This document shows positions 42,225-51,915 of a stretch of 64,000 nt of DNA, piece by piece. The notes below the pieces were generated by a model. The model saw nothing but the letters and a program-made list of their open reading frames with translations. It ran no database searches and was not told the origin of the DNA. The stretch is from Sorangium cellulosum (lineage in GTDB: Bacteria; Myxococcota_A; Polyangia; Polyangiales; Polyangiaceae). The stretch is from NCBI GenBank assembly GCA_020720045.1, contig DYPH01000007.1, positions 1-64,000 on the forward strand, written 5' to 3'. Within the stretch, counting starts at the first letter, position 1. Every line of letters starts with the position of its first letter. The position numbers were made by a program, and so were the translations under genes.

Positions 42225-44318
42225 TCAATCGTGAGTTTTCGTTGTGCACGGTTCTGACGAGATTCCGACCAACCGTATGTGTTCGATCGCGGAGCGCACT
42301 CGAAGGGAGATTTCGCTGAAGTCGCCTTTTTTGTGCGGGTTCAGCGCACGGATGTCGCCGCGAAACCGTCGGACGTCGCGAGGAGACCTCGAATCGTCCT
42401 CGGTGAAATCTTTGTCGTCTTCGGAAGCGCCGACCGCCAGCGCGCCGAAATTCGCCCCCCAAAACGTTACCAAATACGTTGAACATGCACGTATCTGGTC
42501 GACAAACGTGACGGTCGCGACGAGTGGCGCCGCCCCTTGCCGGTGGAGCGCGAGGCCGGCGGGCCCGTCGTCCCAGCGCGGAAATCCGTAACCATTTTCG
42601 ACGGCGCGGAGGGGCCAAAGCGCAGTGCCCGACCATGCGAAGCGCGTGCGGTCGTCGAACGGTATAAAATCCTGTTTTGTTAACAGATTGTCTCGGTCGA
42701 ACATCGTCGGCGGACGGCCAAGAAGGGCCCAGGTCGGCCGGTCGTCGCCGCCCCGCGGAGCGCTCGCCCGGGCGACGATACGTGTGGGATGCATTGGGTC
42801 ATTCGCGAGCAAAAATGCGGCGTCACCGTCGACGAGGGTAAGTGTGGTGGTATTGGGGGATTGGGACGTAAATACAAGGGCTTGTGACTCGTTTGCTTCC
42901 GTCCATGCCGGGCGTCCGCCGTCCCGATCACGGAGCATTCGGGCCGCTGCGGAGCCGTGAAACGCGAATCCGATGAGCGACGCAACGACGAGCGCGGCGC
43001 TGAAATTCGCGGCCTGAGGAGGGGCCTTGAAGCCTTTCAAACGAAACAACGGCTCCGATTCGACGACCCACAAACCGAGAAGAATCGCTTCGACGGGGAG
43101 GACATCTGCAAGAAGTCGTGCGCCGCCACCCGGGTAGTTTCCGTCGAAATAGAAAGGGGCGTACGCGAGGACGTGGAGAGGCGGAAGGGCAGCAAGGAGC
43201 CGGCGTCGACCAGCGCGCAGGCCCGCCACGATGGCGACGAGCGTCATCAGACCGGTGAATTCTTGATTCCCGAGATCTCCGAGATGGAGGGCGAGCCGTC
43301 GAGCGGTCGTCCCGAGGGCCGCGCCGGCGGAGTAGCCGTCGGCGAGTCGGGCGGCGACGAAGGGGCCGTGCTCGAACTGGCAGCCGATCCCGCGGCCGAA
43401 GCCGTACCGGAAGCAGCCGACGGGGCCGTCGGTGAGCGCGTAATAAACGCTCTGGGCGGGCCGGAAGGGGGCTCCGGTGACGCGGTATTGGTAGGCAAAG
43501 AGCAGGGCGAGCGGCACTGCAAGCCCGGCGAACGCGGCGAAGCAGTGAGAGAATGTTCGTGTCGTACGTCGACCAAGGAGCGCCACGGCGAGAAGGGTCG
43601 CTGGGGCAAATGCCGAGGCAAAACGAGTGGTTGCGAGCGCGCCGACGGCGAGTCCCGCGGCGGCGGAAGTTGCGAGCGATCGGTCGCGATCCTCCGTGGC
43701 GGCAGCGCCCGTCGGAAGTGCCCAGAAAAAAAGAAGAATCAGTAGCGCGCAGAGGCCATGCGCCATCGGTTCTGCCCCGAAATACCGAAGCGGCGCCGAC
43801 AGCACGACGAGGAGCGCTGCGAGTCGCGGACCGCGATCGTCCCCAGCTCCCCGGGTGAACTTCCGCGCGACCGCGTAGGTTGCGAGCGGGAGCGCCCCTG
43901 CAAGGGCGAGCGGCGCCAGGTTTGGCAAGCCGAGGCGATGCCCAATCGCGAGCACCGCCGGCCAGCCCGGCGGGAAAATTCCTGCGAGACGGCCGTCTGG
44001 CGTGGCGACCACAAAGCGGCCCAACGTCGCCGCGAGGGGGGCGCGACTGGCAAACGCGACGGCACCGCTCGCGAACGTTCGCGCTTGGAAGGTGTACGCC
44101 GCCGCATCGATGATCCGCGGGCCGCCCCGCAGGTAGGCCGTGAAATAGAGGCGCGACAAGAGAATCGCACTAACCGCGCACGCAACCAAAAAATTGCGAG
44201 GGGATTTCGAGGCTTTCCACGGCTTCACGACCAGCAGTGGCACCACCGCGAGGAGCGCGCCGAGGGCGATGGAATCGCCGCCGGGGAGCTCAAAGGGGCC
44301 GAACGGGGTCGCTACCAT
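42225..44318 (-). CDS. Large polytopic membrane protein, glycosyltransferase-39-like
   Basis: The 697-residue protein has about ten to twelve hydrophobic helices in the first 470 residues. A loop after the first helices contains DAAAYTFQARTFASG, and PDGRLAGIFPPGWPAVLAIG follows, the pattern of lipid-linked-sugar transferases of the PMT/ArnT (GT39) type, where the early loop supplies a catalytic acidic residue. The last 220 residues are soluble. Sugar donor and acceptor are unknown. Its ATG is 18 bp after map on the same strand. The protein at 46612-48897 has a similar body plan. Confidence 0.75.
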   Translation of the reverse strand: MVATPFGPFELPGGDSIALGALLAVVPLLVVKPWKASKSPRNFLVACAVSAILLSRLYFTAYLRGGPRIIDAAAYTFQARTFASGAVAFASRAPLAATLGRFVVATPDGRLAGIFPPGWPAVLAIGHRLGLPNLAPLALAGALPLATYAVARKFTRGAGDDRGPRLAALLVVLSAPLRYFGAEPMAHGLCALLILLFFWALPTGAAATEDRDRSLATSAAAGLAVGALATTRFASAFAPATLLAVALLGRRTTRTFSHCFAAFAGLAVPLALLFAYQYRVTGAPFRPAQSVYYALTDGPVGCFRYGFGRGIGCQFEHGPFVAARLADGYSAGAALGTTARRLALHLGDLGNQEFTGLMTLVAIVAGLRAGRRRLLAALPPLHVLAYAPFYFDGNYPGGGARLLADVLPVEAILLGLWVVESEPLFRLKGFKAPPQAANFSAALVVASLIGFAFHGSAAARMLRDRDGGRPAWTEANESQALVFTSQSPNTTTLTLVDGDAAFLLANDPMHPTRIVARASAPRGGDDRPTWALLGRPPTMFDRDNLLTKQDFIPFDDRTRFAWSGTALWPLRAVENGYGFPRWDDGPAGLALHRQGAAPLVATVTFVDQIRACSTYLVTFWGANFGALAVGASEDDKDFTEDDSRSPRDVRRFRGDIRALNPHKKGDFSEISLRVRSAIEHIRLVGISSEPCTTKTHD

Positions 44319-44336
44319 CGGAGGGCCTGCGCCCGA

Positions 44337-45116
44337 TTAGCTGGAAAACATGGGGGAATCGTCCGGGTCGCGCGTGAGGACTTCCACCCCGGTCGCCGTG
44401 ACGACGACGGTGTGTTCGCACTGGGCCGACCATTTCCCGTCGGCGGTAACGATCGTCCATCCATCGGCGAGTTCCTTGATGCCGGCGCCCCCGAGGTTCA
44501 GCATCGGCTCAATCGTGAACGCCATGCCGGCACGCAGCTTCAAGCCGGCGCCGCGCGCGCCGAAATGCGAGACGTGCGGATCCATGTGCATGTTCCGACC
44601 GATGCCGTGGCCGCCGAATTCGCGGACGATCGTGCAACCTGCCGCCCGCGCGACCTCCTGAATCGCAAACCCGATGTCGCCAAGCGTGGCGCCGGGGCGG
44701 ACGACGGCGATCCCCGCATCGCGGGCGCGCCGCGCACTCTCGACGAGGTGGCGCGCCTCCGGCGAAGGCGTGCCGACGAAGAAGGTCTCACTCGTGTCGC
44801 CATGAAAGCCGTTCAGCTTTGTGGTGACGTCGAGGTTGACGATGTCCCCGTCGGCAAAGACCACCTTATCCGTCGGAATTCCGTGGCAAATCACTTCGTT
44901 TCGGCTGACGCACACCGATGCTGGGAAGCCGTGGTAGCCGAGTTGGCTCGGCGTCCCACCGACGCGAGCGGTGTCTGCGCGGATGAAGGCGTCGATCTCC
45001 GCAGCGGTCAGCCCCGGCTTCAGAAGCGCGCCGGCCCCCCGCAGCGTTGCGCGTGCGACCTGCGAGGCGACGCGCAACTTTTCAATTTCTCGGGGCGAAA
45101 GAATCTCAACGGCCAT
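44337..45116 (-). CDS. map: Methionine aminopeptidase, type I
   Basis: The 259-residue enzyme removes the initiator methionine from nascent proteins. The dinuclear metal ligands are visible as D in IVNLDVTTK, D in GDTSETFFVG, H in FGGHGIGRN, E in FTIEPML and E in AQCEHTVVV. SVCVSRNEVICHGIP is the typical substrate loop. No zinc-finger N-terminal extension is present. ATG 45116 matches the family start. Unlike in many bacteria it is not next to secY or rpsB. Confidence 0.95.
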   Translation of the reverse strand: MAVEILSPREIEKLRVASQVARATLRGAGALLKPGLTAAEIDAFIRADTARVGGTPSQLGYHGFPASVCVSRNEVICHGIPTDKVVFADGDIVNLDVTTKLNGFHGDTSETFFVGTPSPEARHLVESARRARDAGIAVVRPGATLGDIGFAIQEVARAAGCTIVREFGGHGIGRNMHMDPHVSHFGARGAGLKLRAGMAFTIEPMLNLGGAGIKELADGWTIVTADGKWSAQCEHTVVVTATGVEVLTRDPDDSPMFSS

Positions 45117-45207
45117 GGATGCCCGCTTAGCGAACCTTCCTAGGAGGTCGCCACGTCGAAGTTGGTCTTTCGCACGGGACTCCGGGTCCTCGCCGCTTCG
45201 TGAATGG

Positions 45208-46462
45208 TCACTTATCGACGTTGCCGAGGATGCAGGTGCTCACCTCAAGGAGCGTGTAGACGATCGCTTTTTCTTGGGCGAGCAGCCCCCCCGCCCGGGC
45301 GCCGTCGGTGTGGTTGGTGCTGAAGAGCACCCGTCCGCACCGATCGGGGAAGGTCACGGTGCTCGGCTTCCCATTGGCGGCCACCCAGATCTTCGGAGTG
45401 ATCGAAATGGAAGAGCCCGTCGGACTCTCACCCGTGACCGGATTCACCCCTTCGATAGTTGTATAGATTCCGGTCAGCTGTTCGCCATTGGGGTCGTTAC
45501 CGACGACGCCCATCCACTGTTTGAGTCCCGGATCCATCCACGTCCCTGCGCGATTGATCTCCGTGCGGTCGCAGCCATTTCCAGCGCTTATCGTCGCGTC
45601 ATTTACCGGCGTATTGTACCAGTGAATGTGCTTCGGCCACCCCTGACGAACGTATTCGTAGGCGTAATCGGTGACATAGAGGCGCCCCCCAGACTTCACA
45701 TAGTCGACGAGGGTGCTCTTGACCGTCCCATCCAGGGCCGTCGGGTCGACGCAGGTCTCTTGATCGTTCGTTCCGCAGGCCAGGAACACGAACGAATATT
45801 CCTTCAACTTCGTCTTGCTGCGAATAGTGGCCTCGCCGATGGCGCCGGTCTGGGCCTCGAAATCGAAGTTCAAAGAACGTAGCGTATTCTGAACATTATC
45901 GAAGGTTGCGATGCTCGTCGGCACCACCGAATACCTTCGGCGCGTAGTCTCCAACGGCCGGATCGTTCCGCCCAGGAATCGACGTGATCTCCGTCGCCAC
46001 CGCGTTGAGTCCGTCCCGCAAATCTACTTGGCGTACCCGACGGAAGCGCCCCTTTTCAATGACGAGGTACTGCTTCCCTGGCTTGAAAATCAGGAGTTCA
46101 AACGTGCCATCAATCGCCGAGGTGGCGTGGGCGGGTAGCGTCGTGAGATCGATGCAGGTGTCGCAAATCGCACCGCGAGGACCTTCCGGCGGTGCCTGCG
46201 TCGTCAGATAGAGAACAGCGCCAGGGAGCGGAAGCATTCCATCGGGAGCGAAGGCCTTCCCCTTGATCGAGTCAATCGCTGTATCGAACGTGACCGGCCC
46301 CGAATCAGGAAGGTCGAGATTCGCGTCGGGATTCGTCGGCTCAATGGTGCCATCGGAGCCTCCATCTCGGGCTTGAAAGCCGCTATCGGTCGGGCTGCTG
46401 CAGCCGAGAAGCGCGCTGACGAGCGCGAGGGTGGCAAAGCGAAAAGGGGCGGTTGAACGCAT
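45208..46462 (-). pseudogene. Frameshifted lipoprotein with carboxypeptidase-regulatory-like and GATase-like parts
   Basis: Two overlapping frames on the minus strand form one gene. The upstream frame (46462-45896) starts with a lipoprotein signal (lipobox LLGC) and a carboxypeptidase-regulatory-like domain (KGKAFAPDGMLPLPGAVLYL), then runs out shortly after VGDYAPK. The downstream frame (to 45208) continues VVPTSIATFDNVQNTLRSL, a glutamine-amidotransferase-like fold (FVFLACGTND, YVKSGGRLYVTDYAYEYV) and a tail like that of the left-edge gene. One extra base near 45925-45940 separates them. It may be a real inactivation, a recoding site or an assembly error. The near-intact sequence on both sides argues that any mutation is recent. 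Confidence 0.75.
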
Positions 46463-46611
46463 GGGCCGTGGTCTACGGCCTCACCGTTCGCCGGGCTCGT
46501 GACATCCGTCCTCACGACAGGGTGGGGCGAATGCTTGATATTCTTCATAAATATGGCCTTAGAACGACCAATGAGACACGGGGGAGACGTTTGCTTACGC
46601 AAGTGCGGCGA

Positions 46612-48897
46612 TCACTGGGTCGCCCACAGGTGATAGCTCACGTAGTCAGTCGGCCCCATCGTTCGATTTTCCATTGTAATTCGGATGGTTGTGCCGACAA
46701 GCGCCGCGGGGACTTCGATGGGGCGCTCCACAAAGTGATCGGTGCGACGGTCGAAGACTTCGTCGGGGAGGGGAGTCCCATCGACGATCACGCGAATCGT
46801 GGTTGGCCCTTCCGGGGCGACGCGAAGGACCAACGTGGCCGGCTCGTGGGGCGTGAATCCCCGGAGCGTGAACGACTCCTCCATCGTCGGCCGGATGCGG
46901 CGGCCGCCGTCGACGATTTCGTCGGCACCGGCGTGGTGGGGAAGGATCGCCAGGTGGGTGAAGCCGCCGTGGGGGGCCGGAAATCGGTATCCGTGCGCTT
47001 TTTCGTTAACAATATCGGCGAAGTCGACGGTGTCGATGATGCGCGTACGGCCGTGGGGGAAGCTCTCCAAGAGCTCGCCGCTCCCGAGGAGGTGCCAGTC
47101 GGCCCGGTAGAGGACGTGCTCGAAATCGCCGCAGACGACGTTCCCCTCGATGGGGAAGCGCTTGAGGACGCCGCTCGAAAACCAGTGAGGGAGCCAGCTC
47201 CACCAACTGGGAAAAATGGCAAGAACATCGGGGAGTTCTTCCCGCGGCATCCGCTCGAGGAGTTCGATGGTCGCCGGGAGTTTGTTGGCCCCGGCACGTG
47301 CAAAGGGGAAGTCGTGGTAGCCGCCGAGTCCGATGATGTCGAGGCCGTCCCACTCGCTCGCGTAGAGGATCGCCCCCGCGTCGCCGACGAGGACGCGATG
47401 TTTGCCGCGCCGGAGGCCGTAACGGTCAGGATGCTCCTGAACTTCCGTCTTTAAGAAGCGACCTAACGTCGTTTGTTGATCACGAATGTTTCGGCAGGCG
47501 CGCCCGAAAAACCACTTTTGACCGCGGTAGACGTTTGCCTGGTGGAGCGAAAAGAAGAGGACCGCACCGACGGCCGCGACGCGACGGAGCGGAGCGATGG
47601 CGAGCGCGACCCCGAGTCCGGTGCCGACGAGCAAGACGGTTCCCCAGAGAAGCGACTCATGGGGGTTCGTCATCGGCTTGCGCGTCGCCACTCCGAAGAG
47701 GGCGATCGTCGCAACGCCGACGGGGATGAGGACGCTTTTTCGAGCTGTTGTGCGGTGCAGGAGCACCGCGACGCCCAGCGTTGCCAGGACCATCAGCCAG
47801 GCGACCGCCGGCATGACGTAGCGCTCGTTCTGCCAGCGGACTTGGCCGTTCGCAGCGACGACGAGATACCAGCCGACGATCTGGGCGGTGAGGAAGAGGG
47901 CCATGCGGCGCGTCTTCGGATGGGCAAACGGTACGAGCGCGAGGCCAGGAATCAATGCGCCAAAACGGAGGTCGTCGGAGAGATGGTATTCGACGATTCG
48001 AAGGGCCGCGTAGACGAAGTTCCCCGTGTAGTCGTCCCATTTCTGTTGGGAAGTCTGGAAGGGGTCATTCATCGCAAGTTTCACGATGGCGCCGTTCGCC
48101 GACCACTCCCCGGTGAAGCCACGGTTCGCGCAGGCTTGGCCGACGAGCGCCACCACCCCCGGGAGACCGACGCGGAGGAGCGTCTTGAGCGCTGTCGCCA
48201 CCGAGAACGAGCGCGCCTGTGACGCGGATGCAATGCCAAAAATTGCTAAAGTTACAGCTGCTTCTGGACGCGTGAGTACGAGGAGCACGCCGACGGCACC
48301 GAGGCCCCACTCGGCGGCCGCCCGTGCCCGCGGAACACGTGCATCTTGCACGCGAAAGAGGGCGAGCAGCGCGAGGCTCCAGATAGCCAGGAACCAGGCG
48401 ACCTCCATGCCCGACCAGAGGGACCACGCCAGCGCGCCAACCCCAAGAAAAAGCGGCGGAAGGAGCCAGGTGACCCCACGAAAGAGCGGGCTGTCTTCGA
48501 CGCGCAGGAAGGCGCGGCGGAGCGTAAGGAGCGTCCCGAACACGCTCCCCATGGCAAGCAGCGCCGCCCAGACCATGAGTTGGGCGCCTTGAAAGCCAAG
48601 GAGCCAACCAAGGGCGAGGACGAAAGGGTAGGAAAGACTCGTATTCCCGCTGCTAAAGCCGTTCCCGGGGACCCACTCGAAGGGGTGGCCGAGGGCGGTT
48701 GCGCGCGCATAGTCGAAGTGGATGAAGACGTCGTCGAGGGGGGCCGACCACTCGCCGCCCGTCTGCAGCATCATCCCGTGGTAAAAACTGCGTGCAGAAT
48801 ACACGGTTGCGAACGCCGCTCCCAGGACGAAGGCGCGCTCTTCCCAGCGCCAAGCCCGCCCCGCCGGCTGATTCGGACCGATCATGAGCGGCCGCAT
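46612..48897 (-). CDS. Large polytopic membrane protein, possible glycosyltransferase
   Basis: About 761 residues, with around ten hydrophobic helices before residue 480 and a soluble C-terminal part. The first external loop contains APLDDVFIHFDYARATALG, an acidic DD motif at the position expected for GT39/GT87-like glycosyltransferases, and WVPGNGFSSGNTSLSYPF follows. The catalytic assignment is inferred. ATG 48897 and 48885 are both possible; the open frame runs on through the 45-bp tandem repeat to 49278, but that part is repetitive and precedes the first helix, so I exclude it. The separate 42225 gene has a similar layout. Confidence 0.72.
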   Translation of the reverse strand: MRPLMIGPNQPAGRAWRWEERAFVLGAAFATVYSARSFYHGMMLQTGGEWSAPLDDVFIHFDYARATALGHPFEWVPGNGFSSGNTSLSYPFVLALGWLLGFQGAQLMVWAALLAMGSVFGTLLTLRRAFLRVEDSPLFRGVTWLLPPLFLGVGALAWSLWSGMEVAWFLAIWSLALLALFRVQDARVPRARAAAEWGLGAVGVLLVLTRPEAAVTLAIFGIASASQARSFSVATALKTLLRVGLPGVVALVGQACANRGFTGEWSANGAIVKLAMNDPFQTSQQKWDDYTGNFVYAALRIVEYHLSDDLRFGALIPGLALVPFAHPKTRRMALFLTAQIVGWYLVVAANGQVRWQNERYVMPAVAWLMVLATLGVAVLLHRTTARKSVLIPVGVATIALFGVATRKPMTNPHESLLWGTVLLVGTGLGVALAIAPLRRVAAVGAVLFFSLHQANVYRGQKWFFGRACRNIRDQQTTLGRFLKTEVQEHPDRYGLRRGKHRVLVGDAGAILYASEWDGLDIIGLGGYHDFPFARAGANKLPATIELLERMPREELPDVLAIFPSWWSWLPHWFSSGVLKRFPIEGNVVCGDFEHVLYRADWHLLGSGELLESFPHGRTRIIDTVDFADIVNEKAHGYRFPAPHGGFTHLAILPHHAGADEIVDGGRRIRPTMEESFTLRGFTPHEPATLVLRVAPEGPTTIRVIVDGTPLPDEVFDRRTDHFVERPIEVPAALVGTTIRITMENRTMGPTDYVSYHLWATQ

Positions 48898-48961
48898 ACC
48901 CGACGCGTCTACGAACTGCAACGGACCAGACCGCGCAGCGCGCCCTGCGGACGGACGCGTG

Positions 48962-49231
48962 GGCATCGAACTCCGGGCCGTCTCCCGCTTCGCGGACGGA
49001 CGGGTTGGCATCGAACTCCGCGCCGTCTCCCGCTTCGCGGACGGACGCGTGGGCATCGAACTCCGGGCCGTCTCCCGCTTCGCGGACGGACGGGTTGGCA
49101 TCGAACTCCGCGCCGTCTCCCGCTTCGCGGACGGACGCGTGGGCATCGAACTCCGCGCCGTCTCCCGCTTCGCGGACGGACGCGTGGGCATCGAACTCCG
49201 CGCCGTCTCCCGCTTCGCGGACGGACGCGTC
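48962..49231. repeat. Tandem repeat, six units of 45 bp
   Basis: Six head-to-tail units begin at 48962, 49007, 49052, 49097, 49142 and 49187, each starting GGCATCGAACTCCG, with partial copies at the ends. Units differ at only a few positions (CGCG/GGGCC, ACGCGT/ACGGGTT). Since 45 is a multiple of three and the unit has no stops in at least five frames, long spurious ORFs cross it. It lies between two divergent genes. A near-identical single copy is at 61835-61887. Confidence 0.9.
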
Positions 49232-49323
49232 TGCGTTGCGACTCTGCATCGCTTCCAGTAGGGTCCCGCGCCGATCATGGTGTTGCCCGCCTGTTTTCAG
49301 CGATTCTCCCGGAAGGCCTGCCC

Positions 49324-51915
49324 ATGAAACGGACGCCGCTTGGTCGTTTTCTCCTGCGTGCCGCACCGTTTCTCGCGGCCGCCGCCCCTCTCGTTGCGCC
49401 CGCGTCCGCCTATGCGCAGGCGCCGGCCGCCGCCGCCAAACCGACGCTCGTCCCGCCGAAGGTGAAATCCGACCCTGGGGCCGTCTATCCGAAACAAGCG
49501 ATCACCGACAAAGTCGCGACAGAAGTCGCAGTGATCCTTGTCGTCGAAATCGACGCGACTGGGGCGGTCACCAAGGCGACCGTCGCCGAGCCTCAGGGGC
49601 ACGGTTTCGATGAGGCTGCGGTTGAAGCCTCGAAATCGCTTGTTTTTGAGCCGGCAACGCGGGACGGGCAGCCGATCCCCGCTCGCATCAAACATCGCTA
49701 TTCTTTCCCGGTTCCGAAGTCGATCATTCGCGGAAAAGTAGCGAATCAATCGTCCGATCGTGGCCTCGCCGCTGAGGTTTCCGTCGTTGGCGCGGACGGA
49801 ATCGGCCTCCCGGCAACGGTCGCCGCCGACGGGACGTTCACCGCCGAGGTGGCGACCCCCGGTCACTACTCGGTTCGGGTCCATGTCGAAGGCTTCACCG
49901 ATCCGGCACCGACGGAGCTCGACCTTGCCGCCGCAGAGGTCGTTGAGTTAACGATTCGTGTCGCCCGGAAGGAAGCTCCGCCGGAGCCGAAGAAGCCCGA
50001 CGCCAAAGAGCCCGACGTCGAAGAAGTTCAGGTGCGTGGCAAGAAGCCGCCCCGGGAAGTTACGAAGCGGACTCTCGAACAGCGCGAACTTTCACGCATT
50101 CCTGGCACGAACGGCGACGCGCTGCGCGCGCTCCAGAACCTTCCCGGCGTCGCCCGTCCGCCCGGCCTCGCCGGCCTTCTGATCGTTCGCGGTTCGGCGC
50201 CGAACGACACGAACATCTTCATCGACGGAACCCTCGTTCCGATCGTCTACCACTTTGGTGGATTGTCCTCGGTCGTCCCGACGGAAGCTCTCGAGAAGAT
50301 CGATTTCTATCCGGGTAACTTCAGTGCCCAATACGGGCGCGTTATGGGCGGTATCGTCGACGTCGGCCTCCGCGATCCCAAAAAGGACAAGCTCCACGGC
50401 TTCGCACAAGTCGATTTGATTGATGCACGCGCGTTGGCCGAAGGTCCGCTTGGAAAAGGCTGGTCGTTCCTCGTCGCAGGCCGTCGGTCCTACGTCGATA
50501 CCTGGCTCGGACCGGTCCTCACTGCGGCAGGTTCAAGCGTTTCAACGGCCCCTGTTTATTACGATTATCAGGCGATTCTCCAGAAGGACATCGACAAGAA
50601 CAAGAGCTTTCGGCTCGCGTTCATGGGGTCCGACGATCGACTGGCGCTTATCGTTCAATCGGGCAGTGGCTCCGATCCGACTCTTGGCGGAAACATCTCT
50701 CTTGGGACCGCCTACTATCGTCTTCAAGCGCGCTATCGTCAGAAGATCTCCGACAAAACAGAGTGGAAGACGACCGCTGCCGTCGGCAAAGATTCGATCC
50801 AGTTCAACCTGGGTGAGAACTATTTTAAGCTAACTAGTCATCCGATTACGTTGCGCTCTGAAATCTCCCACAAGCTCGGTTCCGGCGTGACGATGAACGT
50901 CGGTATGGACTGGCTCTATACCCCCTACGAGATCGCGATTCGGCTCCCGCCGATTCCGCAGCCGGGCCAACCAGACCCGGGCCCGTTTGGATCGCGTCCG
51001 CCGCTCACGGTAAAGGAGACCGACTCGATCTACCGGCCGGCCATCTACGACGAACTCGAGATCGTGCCCTGGAAGGGGGGACGCGTCGTCACCGGCGTCC
51101 GCATCGACTACGCGAAGGACACGAAAAGCTGGGATGTTTCGCCCCGTTTCGTCTTTCGTCAGGACGTCGTCGCCGGCGCCGGCAAGCGCACAACCCTCAA
51201 AGGGGGGCTCGGCGTCTTCCGGCAGCCGCCCCAGCCGCAGGAGACCAACAAAGCGTTCGGCCAGATTGGGCTCACGTCGAATCGTGCGATTCATTACACG
51301 CTTGGTGCCGAGCGGGAGCTTGGGAAGAACGTCGAAGTTTCGATGGAAGGTTTCTACAAAGACTTCGACAATCTCGTCGTCGCAAACCGTTTGAATTCCG
51401 GTCTCGGCCAGGCGTACGGCATCGAAACGCTGGTTCGTTACAAACCCGATTCACGCTTCTTTGGCTTCCTCGCTTACACGCTTTCGCGATCCACGCGCCG
51501 CAGCTCGGCTTCCGAGGCGGAGCGCCTCTTCACCTTCGATCAAACGCACATTCTCACCGCAGTTGGCAGCTACCGGCTCGGTCGCGGCTGGGAAATTGGG
51601 TCCCGTTTCCGCCTCACCTCGGGTTCTCTCACCACGCCGCAACGGTACGGATTTGTGGATGAAAATTCCGGTTCGCCGGTACCACTGAACGCCGCTACGA
51701 ACAGCGAACGTCTTCCGATGTACCGCCAGCTCGACATCCGCGTCGACAAAAGCTGGCAGTTCAAGACCTGGAAGCTCGGCGCCTACCTGGACGTGCTGAA
51801 CGTGTACAACGCAGGAAATTCGGAAGGCGTGAGCTACAACTACGACTCGACGCTCCGGACCTACTCGGGGAGTCTCCCGATCATTCCGAGCCTTGGCTTG
51901 CGAGGTGAGCTGTGA
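49324..51915 (+). CDS. TonB-dependent outer-membrane receptor with N-terminal TonB-like domain
   Basis: The 863-residue protein starts at ATG 49324 behind GGAAGG. A signal peptide (about 1-33, ending ASAYAQA) is followed by a TonB C-terminal-like domain (about 50-130: YPKQAITDKVATEVAVILVV and AVEASKSLVFEPATRDG), a carboxypeptidase-regulatory-like beta domain (about 135-215), the plug (about 235-350, IPGTNGDALRALQNLPGV and FIDGTLVPIVYHFGG), and a 22-strand-type barrel to the C-terminus. Receptors usually carry no TonB domain of their own. The substrate is unknown. Its stop overlaps the start of the following lipoprotein gene (GTGA). Confidence 0.9.
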   Translation: MKRTPLGRFLLRAAPFLAAAAPLVAPASAYAQAPAAAAKPTLVPPKVKSDPGAVYPKQAITDKVATEVAVILVVEIDATGAVTKATVAEPQGHGFDEAAVEASKSLVFEPATRDGQPIPARIKHRYSFPVPKSIIRGKVANQSSDRGLAAEVSVVGADGIGLPATVAADGTFTAEVATPGHYSVRVHVEGFTDPAPTELDLAAAEVVELTIRVARKEAPPEPKKPDAKEPDVEEVQVRGKKPPREVTKRTLEQRELSRIPGTNGDALRALQNLPGVARPPGLAGLLIVRGSAPNDTNIFIDGTLVPIVYHFGGLSSVVPTEALEKIDFYPGNFSAQYGRVMGGIVDVGLRDPKKDKLHGFAQVDLIDARALAEGPLGKGWSFLVAGRRSYVDTWLGPVLTAAGSSVSTAPVYYDYQAILQKDIDKNKSFRLAFMGSDDRLALIVQSGSGSDPTLGGNISLGTAYYRLQARYRQKISDKTEWKTTAAVGKDSIQFNLGENYFKLTSHPITLRSEISHKLGSGVTMNVGMDWLYTPYEIAIRLPPIPQPGQPDPGPFGSRPPLTVKETDSIYRPAIYDELEIVPWKGGRVVTGVRIDYAKDTKSWDVSPRFVFRQDVVAGAGKRTTLKGGLGVFRQPPQPQETNKAFGQIGLTSNRAIHYTLGAERELGKNVEVSMEGFYKDFDNLVVANRLNSGLGQAYGIETLVRYKPDSRFFGFLAYTLSRSTRRSSASEAERLFTFDQTHILTAVGSYRLGRGWEIGSRFRLTSGSLTTPQRYGFVDENSGSPVPLNAATNSERLPMYRQLDIRVDKSWQFKTWKLGAYLDVLNVYNAGNSEGVSYNYDSTLRTYSGSLPIIPSLGLRGEL

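Noticed and set aside
43758-45143. 461-residue plus-strand frame opposite map and the membrane protein
   Set aside because: Arg/Glu-rich shadow of genes with conserved active-site residues.
48962-49231. CRISPR-like array
   Set aside because: The units abut directly with no unique spacers, and no cas genes are nearby.
48898-49278. N-terminal extension of the membrane protein through the 45-bp repeats
   Set aside because: It would place 15-residue repeats in front of the first helix and has no ribosome site; ATG 48897 or 48885 begins just before the membrane region.
48346-49323. N-terminal extension of the TonB receptor through the tandem repeat
   Set aside because: The true signal peptide and ribosome site begin at 49324; the upstream frame is Arg/Pro/Gly-rich shadow sequence.
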